Below, piece after piece: positions 56,323 through 64,000 of a stretch of DNA of 64,000 nt. A model generated the notes under the pieces. That model worked only from the letters and a program-made list of their open reading frames with translations, was not told the origin of the DNA and made no database searches. The translations under genes were made by a program, and so were the position numbers. Positions within the stretch are counted from its first letter, which is position 1. Each line of letters begins with the position of its first letter. This DNA is from Eutrigla gurnardus (lineage: Eukaryota > Chordata > Actinopteri > Perciformes > Triglidae), in contig OY741272.1 of NCBI GenBank assembly GCA_963514095.1, positions 26,718,771 to 26,782,770 on the forward strand, written 5' to 3'.

Positions 56323-56456
56323 AACTCCTGCCTGAGGACGTGGTGGAAAACAGTGCATTACCGCATACTGTCGCCACCAATGACGTTCTCGGAGAGATGG
56401 AGGACCTCCCACCACTCCAAACCCCCAGGATTCTGCCCCCGTCGGTGCCGGTGGAC

Positions 56457-56535
56457 ATTTACATTTACATTTACATTTAGGTCATTTAGCAGACGCTTTT
56501 GTCCAAAGCGACTTACAATAAGTACATTTGTCAAA
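56457..56535. repeat. Short retroposon-like insertion upstream of H4
   Basis: Three 'atttac' units then 'ggtcatttagcagacgcttt' and 'ccaaagcgacttacaataag', a common fish SINE/LINE 3' piece. The paralogous promoters at 4855 and 20470 lack it, giving a clean empty site (ggtggacgacggcac). Confidence 0.8.
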
Positions 56536-56724
56536 ACGACGGCACAGCACTTAGACGAACATGATCATTTGTAATTTTGGAACACAATATGCTGCCAAAC
56601 ATGATAGTTGGGGTCATCGGACGTAAATCCACTCTTAAACTACGTAACACCAAACAACACAAATGCAGTAATAACAGCGTAATTCATGCCTTATAAGGAT
56701 AATAGTGACCCCGTGTGTCGCACT

Positions 56725-56796
56725 TCCTCGTTAGTATAGTGGACAGTATCTCCGCCTGTCACGCGGAAGACCGGGGTTCGATTCCCCGACGGGGAG
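56725..56796 (+). tRNA. tRNA-Asp(GUC)
   Basis: 72 nt. Acceptor TCCTCGT/ACGGGGA fully paired with one G-U, anticodon stem TCCGC/GCGGA, loop CTGTCAC (anticodon GTC), T arm CGGGGTTCGATTCCCCG, discriminator G, CCA not encoded. Compared with the usual vertebrate gene the outer anticodon-stem pair is T-A rather than C-G, a compensated change also seen at 20211. Likely functional. Confidence 0.95.
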
Positions 56797-57695
56797 TATA
56801 TTTATTGCCCAAGAAGCAACTCTGAACTCTGATTATATATAATATATTAGATTGAATATATTATATTAAATATTAGATGGATAGATTACTTAATTGTTTA
56901 TCGCATTATTATTATATATGTTGTCATCATAGTGTTACAGACTGTCCGTGTGTGGTGTAAGGAGAACGTCAGCGCTACACAGGTTCTCACTCTGGTTTAC
57001 TCTTTAATATGGTATAAAAAGCAGCAGCACACAATGCAAGCGTTCAGGTCTCCGGCTTTCATTCTTTGCCATTAATGCAACATTCATACCATAACATGTG
57101 ATCGTATAGTGGGAATATTATGTTCGACTTCCTGAGAGCTATTTTATTTTTATCTATACAAAAATATTTACATTACTTTTAATAATGATTCAAAACCAGC
57201 ATGAAATAAGCATTCATTTATGAACATTAAACCATTTCTGAATAGAAATCCCATTTTATTAATAATAAACCCTTCACTATGAATGATATGGAATGCTATT
57301 AGTCCATGAAAGGCAACATAACACATTGTAATTTACAAAGCTAGGCTTCGGAGGTTTCATGCAATAACATATGTAAACACAATTAATAAAGCCCAACTGG
57401 TATAAAAAGCAGACAATGACAGTGATGTTAAACTTTCTGTACAACTGCTCAGAGAGCAGAAATGACTTACCGAAATAAGTAAAATAAGGATTACTGCAGA
57501 CACAAAGCGAGTTAGTGCGTCAGCAATACAGTAGCATTAGCTCAGCATGACCGGTAGCAAGCTAGCGAAGAAGCTACAAAGCTAGCTAGCATTAGCTCAA
57601 CATAAAACGTTACCATTAATGTACTTAATGTATTAGGCGGCTCAACTTTTAAGGTCTGTGAAATATGTAATTAGGAAACGTCTTTAGAAGAAGTG
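56797..57695. other. tRNA-H2B spacer
   Basis: Inverted match to 18990-20210; no gene. Contains 'gctagctagcattagctcaa'-type sequence near 57580. Confidence 0.75.
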
Positions 57696-57698
57696 TGT

Positions 57699-57714
57699 GG
57701 CTCTTAAAAGAGCC
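57699..57714 (-). terminator. Histone 3' stem-loop (H2B 57744)
   Basis: Inverse of GGCTCTTTTAAGAGCC, 29 bp beyond the stop. Confidence 0.95.
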
Positions 57715-57743
57715 TTTGGGTTGTTGGTTCAACAGCAGTACGT

Positions 57744-58121
57744 TTACTTGGAGCTGGTGTACTTGGTGACGGCCTTGGTGCCCTCAGACACGGCGTGCTT
57801 AGCCAGCTCCCCGGGCAGCAGCAGGCGGACGGCGGTCTGGATCTCCCTGGAAGTGATGGTGGAGCGCTTGTTGTAGTGAGCCAGACGGGAGGCCTCACCG
57901 GCGATGCGTTCAAAGATGTCGCTCACGAAGGAGTTCATGATGCCCATGGCCTTGGAGGAGATGCCGGTGTCGGGGTGGACCTGCTTCATCACCTTGTACA
58001 CGTAGATGGCGTAGCTCTCCTTCCTGGACTTTCTCCTCTTCTTGCCGGTCTTAGTGGCGGTCTTGGAGACGGCTTTCTTGGAGCCCTTCTTGGGCGCTTT
58101 CACGGTTGGTTCTGCCGGCAT
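57744..58121 (-). CDS. Histone H2B, copy 5
   Basis: 125 residues starting MPAEPTVKAPKK (Ala3 where copies 1-3 have Thr3), tail KTATKTG. Otherwise identical to copies 1 and 2. Inverted paralogue of the 18564 gene with matching upstream and downstream flanks. Confidence 0.97.
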   Translation of the reverse strand: MPAEPTVKAPKKGSKKAVSKTATKTGKKRRKSRKESYAIYVYKVMKQVHPDTGISSKAMGIMNSFVSDIFERIAGEASRLAHYNKRSTITSREIQTAVRLLLPGELAKHAVSEGTKAVTKYTSSK

Positions 58122-58194
58122 GTTTGGCTGTAGAGACGTTTCCTGGAGCGGAGTGAGGAGACGAGGCACAGTCTCCTCCTTTTCTTTCCGCTTG

Positions 58195-58232
58195 ATGCAA
58201 ATATCACTGTGCTGTTGCTCTCACGCGATTGG
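58195..58232 (-). promoter_or_regulatory. H2B promoter: octamer and CCAAT
   Basis: Inverse octamer at 58195-58202 and ATTGG at 58228-58232. Confidence 0.8.
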
Positions 58233-59219
58233 TTGGCCTCTGAGCGCCTCTGCCCGCCCAAAAAGTGACCATTGTAGAACCGGAAGAAAAGTCGACCAGC
58301 AGCGCTTCACAACCTGGAAGTTGAGGATTTGTGGAAGAAGTACTTAGATGATTAAGTAAAAGCGTCTTTACCTGCTGGGTAAAATACAACAATTTGAAAA
58401 CTCAGTAGCTTGATATACGAGCTGAAAAAAAAAACTATCTACAGGAAAAAAAAACCACCATGAAGACTATACATTGTGCTGATATATGTTCATACACAGT
58501 TCTCGCTTTTTACTTAGAATTTAATGGCTATATCTACAATTATCCACTTTTAAGTTGTGCTTTACTCACATGGGTATATATGCTAAATACCAATTTCTCT
58601 TTATAAGTATTACAAATTAATTATATACATATGCTGTATGATCATCACATCCAACAGCAGTTATCCAATGAAAAAATAAAAATTATATATTCAACAATTT
58701 GTAAATATTGCTAAAAACATAATTTCACATATTCCAGTAAGCGAGTTTAGATTTATGGTCAAAGTGAATATTTAGTCCTTTTGAAATCAGATTTTCCCTG
58801 AATGATGTGGTTACTTTAAGTTTATTTAAACAAATTTAGTATTGTAGAGAATAAATACCAAAAGAGTAAATAAATAAAAAAGGTGGACAAATGACTACAG
58901 AAGAGACCAGTCTATGGTGTATGGAACTATGAAAGTGAAACGGTCTTCATTTGAATCTGGTTGGAAAATAGTGAAATGTTATTTTAACAGGGATTGTGTT
59001 GTCTCCTTGGCAGCACTTGATTAATGTTTATATAATTATTATAATAAACATAATAAGGAAGTTGATACCATGGTCTTTTTCTCCTTGGGATAGTGACAAT
59101 CAGACAACGATCGACAACTCAATTTCTTTGCTTTTCAGTAGATGTGAAGAAATGGACAATTATGCAGAGTTGAGTTACGTTGTCATGGCAACAGGAAAAC
59201 GTCTTTAGAAGAAGTGGGT

Positions 59220-59286
59220 GGCTCTTAAAAGAACCTTTGGGTTGTTGGTTCAACAGCAGTACGTTTACTTGGAGCTGGTGTACTTG
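59220..59286 (-). pseudogene. Histone H2B 3'-end remnant
   Basis: Only the last seven codons and stop (59265-59286: QVHQLQ on the complementary reading is not used; the coding sense gives KYTSSK and stop) plus the 3' UTR and stem-loop remain. The loop strand has one change (GGTTCTTTTAAGAGCC) that leaves a G-U wobble. Unrelated sequence follows at 59287. It is the counterpart of 17409-17547 and of the full gene at 29050. Confidence 0.9.
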
Positions 59287-59374
59287 CTTTCTCTCCCATC
59301 TTGTTCACAAATGAGTTTAAATGTGTCCAATCTATCCGTTTGGCATATCAACATGCCGATTAGACAGCGTTATT

Positions 59375-59970
59375 AATCAGAATCAGAATGAGAATCAGGT
59401 TTATTGTCACTTCACTTGCAAGGAATTTGTCTTGGTTGTGTTTGGTGCATACAATAAACATGTAATAAAAAAGAGAAAAAGTACTGGAATAGAAATTTAC
59501 ACTAAAAAATATATAAGAGACACTTTAACATATAACATAAACAAGTATGTACAATATAACTGTTTTGAGGCAGTGCAGTTTGTGCAGGGAGTGCAAAAAA
59601 TAACAAAACTGGATGTGCAAGTTCACAGTATATATACAATATATAAAGAGATGATGATATGTGCAATGATCAGGGATAATAGTCCAGGATGTGTTAGTGT
59701 AACATGTAGTTACTGGGTGGGGGGTTAGAGTCTGTCAGTGGGGGTCCCGAATCTTGTTGATGAGGCCCACTGCTGGTCACAAGAAAAGGTCACTCTAAAG
59801 GTCTTTTAATTCTTTTATCAACATGGCCTCCACTTTGGTCCAGACTGAATTGTCTCAACAACTCTGGGTTAAAACGGCTCTATACCAGTCTGTTAGAAAG
59901 TGCTCTGCTGTCACCTACTGGACAGACAGAGAATCACTTTCTCTATTTGACCCTGGTCTACCACGCCAGA
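59375..59970 (-). repeat. LINE 3' region, inverted copy of 14503-15128
   Basis: 'atcagaatcagaatgagaat' at 59377 is the inverse TTCTGA tail; the sequence then mirrors the 14.5-15.1 kb region. Confidence 0.65.
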
Positions 59971-60157
59971 CAAGAGACCAGGTGCAGAGCGGGATCCCCT
60001 GAGACAGTCCAGCATGTAATAGCAATGTGTGTTTATACAGTGTATACAGGCAGTGTTTCTCCCATCCACCTTATTTACTCAACATATTTTATTCTTCATG
60101 AACGTCTCTGTCCATGGTGCTGAATCCATGCTGATGCTGGGATCTATGTGTAGCATG

Positions 60158-62914
60158 GGCTGTGTTCGAAATGCCATACTAACGTCCTACTCGTACTCAA
60201 TCGTGACGTAAATTTGAGTACGTAGTGCGTTCAGATACAATAGTATGTGGATTTGTGTACGCGAGAAATGCCCGGATGTATACTGCATTGGCAAGAATTT
60301 CTGAGTATACAGCGGACCTTGCTAAATCTACTCGACTTCCCCAAAATGCATTGCGGCTCGTCTGACTTCTGAAAAGTTTTGGATAATGGCGGACGACAGC
60401 GGTGATTCTGGCGACAGCCCGACACAAACCGCGTACACATGTAAGTATACTGTAACATGACTTTTATGTTTCCAGCTGACTTTTAAATCGTATTGATAAT
60501 GAACGTTACTTTATTGTTGTTGGCATTGTACGTTAACGTTACGAATCGAAGGTCCTGCTAGCCGGCTAGCCTACTGACGCTAATTTACCATAGAGGTTAG
60601 CGAGCGTAAGCGAAGCAGCAAATGTGCCGTTTTTACCGACGTTATCTAAGAAGATGGTGCTTATGTGAAAACGTGATAATATATTTACTAACGGTGGTTT
60701 ATAACGCGGTGCATCGTTGTCCGTTAAAGGGACGGATGAAAACACCGGGCGCCTCATTCAGTGGAGGGAACGATGAGGAGAAGTTCACCGGCAAGAGGGA
60801 TGCTGCTCTGAGAGGCTTCACCTAAGAAAATGTGGTTTAAATGTTATAATTCTCATATGCAGGGCTTAACAACTACTGGTGCATATTTAGCTTCTCAATT
60901 ATATAAGGTTGAACACCAGCGTATATAGACGGGAGATGTCCTGCTCTCCTGAGATGTCTACATGAAACGTTCTGTTGAACAGCAAGAAATCATCAATGAA
61001 CTGTAACACTTTTCTATGTACTGTTCTTCATATAGGATGTTTATTGAAGAACATGGGATGGAGGGAAGGTGGAGCCGGATGAGCTAAGAAGAAGTGGGAG
61101 AACATGAAGCAGAAATACAAGGTGAGTTGGAAGCAGTTTAAAGTATTGAACTCTACATGCTTTATGTGAAGCATAAAAGAAACCAGATGATGTTGTCTTT
61201 CTTATTAATAACCAGGCAAAGACAGTGCTGGATAATATCTACAATGTGTTAAAACATCAGAGTCCATTACGTTTGTCCCATGTGGAACAGTATTACAGTA
61301 CATATTATAATATATGACTAGTGGTGAATAGTTGATCTATACAATGATTATGAGAAGTGTTGTTTGTATGAACTGAAGATGTCAGCACTGAGGGAGGAGA
61401 GGTCACTGCTGCACACTGGAAGTGTTTGTTGTCATGGATGAGGTGATGGAGCAAAGACCTGCTATTACCCCACTACACCCCATCTCCTCTGCCATGATGC
61501 CAACCACTGCAGCAGGGTCTCTCCTGCAGAGCAGGAGGGAAATAGACCTGCAGGCCTAAAACATGAGTCAACAATCATATATATATTCAGATATGTATTA
61601 TTTAGATTTGTACACAACCTAATAATCGTAAAACATTTAACAGGAAACATTTGTCTGTAACAACTTCTACTATGTGGTATTACTTATAAACTGCACTACT
61701 GATAAACACAAATAAAACCTCAACAATAATCATGTTCCTGCAACACAGGGATCTGGACATTTGGAGCAGACACTGCAGCTACGAGCCTCTGAGGATGTCC
61801 CAGGACTGCTGAAGTGGCTCGTTGGCTTCGTCGCTGTCACCCCCATCACCACCGTGGAACTATGGACATGGAACCCATCTGTTCTGTTAGTAAGCAGTGG
61901 ACGAGGTTCTCCGTGGAACACCTTGAAAGACAGAAGTCCTTCCTTGAATCCCCTTCCCGAAGTAGAGGCCCATCGGGGGAACATGAGGATTGACCTGCAG
62001 TACGGCCGTCTGCACCAACCAGTTACAGAAAACATCAGATATTACATTTATTCAGAATGTTTTCCTATTCATTTTTTGATAAACTACTTATTTCTTCTTA
62101 TCATACACGTATTGCAACCTGTATATATAACATGGATTATTTGTCTAATAAATTATTCACTAATATCCCACTTGCTTGTACTTGTTTATTTTTATCACAC
62201 CAAACTCATGCATGATATTATTAAAACCACTTATATTAGCCTACATGTAGCCTACATTTGTTTATGCATGCATATGCACATCTATTGATAATCAAATAAT
62301 AAAGGAACGTATTTAAACCAGATAAGTCATATTACTTACTTCAGAGGGAAATCCCGTACATGTGAATAATGTAGCTCCTCCGACGGGCAGATTGCCTCCG
62401 TCGTCTCCGCGGTGAAGGTGCTGGTGTTCCGTGGTCAGAGGTATAATACGATCTATGAACGGACGATTAATGATCGATAAAAGCTGCTTAATAGTCGCGA
62501 TCGATGGCGAGTGAAGAAGCTACTCAGGTAAGAGGAAGAAAGAGGGAAAGCGTGGGAGCGCGCATATATAATAAACTGTAGAAAACATTTGACAGTTGTA
62601 ATTTGACTTTAAAATATTTAGAAATATTAAATTAACTGTAATAATAATCATGCTTTATATTTTGATAAGTAATTAATATTAAACGGGAGCTAGAACCGCT
62701 AACATAATCGATTCGGTTACGTGAGAGTAGATGAGGACGAGATGTCAATAAAGTAAAAAAAAAACAAAAAAATGTAGTATGAGATGTGTATACTTCGGTG
62801 TGAACAGTCTGAGGGTAACAGCATACTCAAACGCTCATTTAGTAGGCAGTATGCAGTACATACACGTTGAGTATGTAGTAGGCAGTACGTTAGTACGGCA
62901 TTTCGAACACAGCC
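60158..62914 (+). mobile_element. 2.76-kb TIR element with Myb/SANT gene remnant
   Basis: Inverted ends GGCTGTGTTCGAAATGCC / GGCATTTCGAACACAGCC with ATG duplicated outside (60155-60157 and 62915-62917). A 3-bp target duplication plus a Myb/SANT-type gene suggests a Harbinger-like non-autonomous element. No transposase recognised. It lies between the H2B remnant and H3. Confidence 0.8.
60386..62040 (+). pseudogene. Myb/SANT-like gene, decayed, in the TIR element
   Basis: Exon 1 at 60386-60440 (MADDSGDSGDSPTQTAYT) ends at a good GTAAGT donor. The next block at about 60728-60830 gives WTDENTGRLIQWRE, then after a one-base shift NDEEKFTGKRDAALRGF. 61060-61120 gives AKKKWENMKQKYK followed by GTGAGT, and 61400-61558 gives VMDEVMEQRPAITPLH and SRREIDLQA. 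The W-T-x-E...LI pattern and KKKWENMKQKYK are typical of Myb/SANT-like DNA-binding proteins. Frameshifts and stops show decay. 61750-62040 may hold a further exon. Confidence 0.65.
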
Positions 62915-62917
62915 ATG

Positions 62918-63550
62918 GAGATGTTGTTACCCTAGATTATAACAATCAGTTTTATTTTGATAAGAATCAAGAAGTGCTTCAAGAACTTTTATTTTGAAAT
63001 GCGGTGCACTTTAGAAAGGGTGGGTAACTTCCGCATTTTTATATTTATTTTATTGGAGCTATTCAGTTGTTAAAAATGTACAAGTAAATTATTTTCTTTA
63101 TTTTGAATCACATTGAACCCATGTGTTGTAGTTTTGGGTGGCTAGTACGTGTTACAGAGAAATTCGTTTAATGGATTCTTCCATTGCACGGAGATGACTG
63201 TTTCCGGAATAGCAACGGTCTCTTGTTCTCTGGATTCAATGGGAGAAGGCGCAGTAATTCTTGTGAAGAAAACCACTGTGCTTTGCCGTTTTCATGCAGG
63301 AGCAATAAATGTGTTTGAATCCACGTGGTCGTCCTGTCCTACCTTGAGCCAGACAACGCAGATTAGACCCCGCTACATATGCAGCTTCTTTATTTTAATG
63401 CGACACATTATGTCACTAAAAGAACAAATTGCGCTACAGGAATGAGTTTCTATTATGTAATTTAGATACATTAAAACATGTATATAGTATTAAGTTAAAA
63501 AGGATAACAAAATGAATGTATTCAGTACAGGAAGGAGCTCTCAGAGAAGA
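62918..63550. other. Spacer downstream of H3 (63600)
   Basis: No gene. 63420-63540 matches, inverted, the H3-flank relic at 10634-10740. Confidence 0.7.
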
Positions 63551-63557
63551 GTGAGGT

Positions 63558-63573
63558 GGCTCTTAAAAGAGCC
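63558..63573 (-). terminator. Histone 3' stem-loop (H3 63600)
   Basis: Inverse of GGCTCTTTTAAGAGCC, 26 bp beyond the stop. Confidence 0.95.
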
Positions 63574-63599
63574 GTTGTGTTGGTTTAACAGCAGACAGG

Positions 63600-64000
63600 T
63601 TAAGCTCGCTCTCCGCGGATGCGACGGGCCAGCTGGATGTCCTTGGGCATGATGGTGACCCTCTTGGCGTGGATGGCGCACAGGTTGGTGTCCTCGAACA
63701 GGCCGACCAGGTAAGCCTCGCTGGACTCCTGCAGAGCCATAACAGCGGAGCTCTGGAAGCGCAGGTCGGTCTTGAAGTCCTGAGCGATCTCTCTGACCAG
63801 ACGCTGGAAGGGCAGCTTGCGGATCAGCAGCTCGGTGGATTTCTGGTAGCGACGGATCTCCCTGAGAGCGACGGTACCGGGCCTGTAACGGTGAGGCTTC
63901 TTCACGCCGCCGGTGGCCGGGGCGCTCTTACGGGCAGCCTTGGTGGCCAGCTGCTTCCTGGGGGCTTTGCCGCCGGTGGATTTACGGGCTGTCTGCTTGG
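63600..64000 (-). CDS. Histone H3, copy 3 (cut by window edge)
   Basis: The frame runs from the stop at 63600-63602 to the edge of the window in the codons for KQTARKSTGGKAPRKQ, missing only the first 10 bases of the 411-bp gene. Protein identical to the other H3 copies, including Ser95. An H2A in divergent orientation probably lies just outside. Confidence 0.97.
   Translation of the reverse strand, partial: KQTARKSTGGKAPRKQLATKAARKSAPATGGVKKPHRYRPGTVALREIRRYQKSTELLIRKLPFQRLVREIAQDFKTDLRFQSSAVMALQESSEAYLVGLFEDTNLCAIHAKRVTIMPKDIQLARRIRGERA

Overview
This window is a replication-dependent histone gene cluster from a ray-finned (teleost) fish. I infer this from intronless H1, H2A, H2B, H3 and H4 genes that each end in the 3' histone stem-loop, and from the surrounding repeats: PIF/Harbinger, hAT and Tc1-like DNA transposons, Rex1/L2/jockey-like non-LTR retrotransposons, and the SINE-like and (TTCTGA)-tailed repeats common in fish. 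The species cannot be named from the sequence alone.

Intact histone genes: H2B at 1204, 18564, 26015, 29050 and 57744; H4 at 5048, 20661, 43475, 50800 and 55953; H1 at 6292, 36538 and 53445; H3 at 33277 and 47544, plus one cut by the right window edge at 63600; H2A at 34043 and 46802. There are histone fossils: an H2A/H3 pair collapsed to a 44-bp H2A fragment with flanks (8.6-10.7 kb), and two 3' fragments of H2B (17409 and 59265). Two tRNA-Asp(GUC) genes (20211 and 56725) sit in H2B-H4 spacers; a third copy near 4.14 kb is broken.

Layout. 1-7.1 kb: H2B(+), tRNA remnant, H4(+), H1(-). 8.6-21 kb: dead H2A/H3, three Harbinger-type insertions, H2B fragment, H2B(+), tRNA-Asp(-), H4(+). 21.3-25.9 kb: gene-poor. 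25.9-37.2 kb: H2B(-), H2B(-), the divergent H3(-)/H2A(+) pair, H1(-). 37.2-42.7 kb: a 3.3-kb LINE with an intact 921-codon ORF2 and a 2.0-kb TIR element holding an apparently intact five-exon gene, both inserted in the H1 promoter. 43.4-54.2 kb: H4(-), divergent H2A(-)/H3(+), H4(+), H1(+). 55.9-64 kb: H4(-), tRNA-Asp(+), H2B(-), H2B fragment, a 2.76-kb Myb/SANT-carrying element, H3(-). The 8.6-21 kb and 55.9-64 kb segments are inverted paralogous copies of each other, so each provides empty-site or ancestral-state evidence for lesions in the other.

The genes supply all five histone classes for chromatin assembly in S phase. H2A and H3 share a bidirectional CCAAT-rich promoter, H2B genes carry an ATTTGCAT octamer, and H1 has an AAACACA box. 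All end in a stem-loop expected to bind SLBP and direct non-polyadenylated 3' processing. H4 mRNAs use a stem (GGCCCU/AGGGCC) distinct from all the others (GGCUCU/AGAGCC). Protein sequences within H4 and H3 are identical between copies while spacers diverge, which fits concerted evolution plus purifying selection. Family names are from memory; no database search was run.
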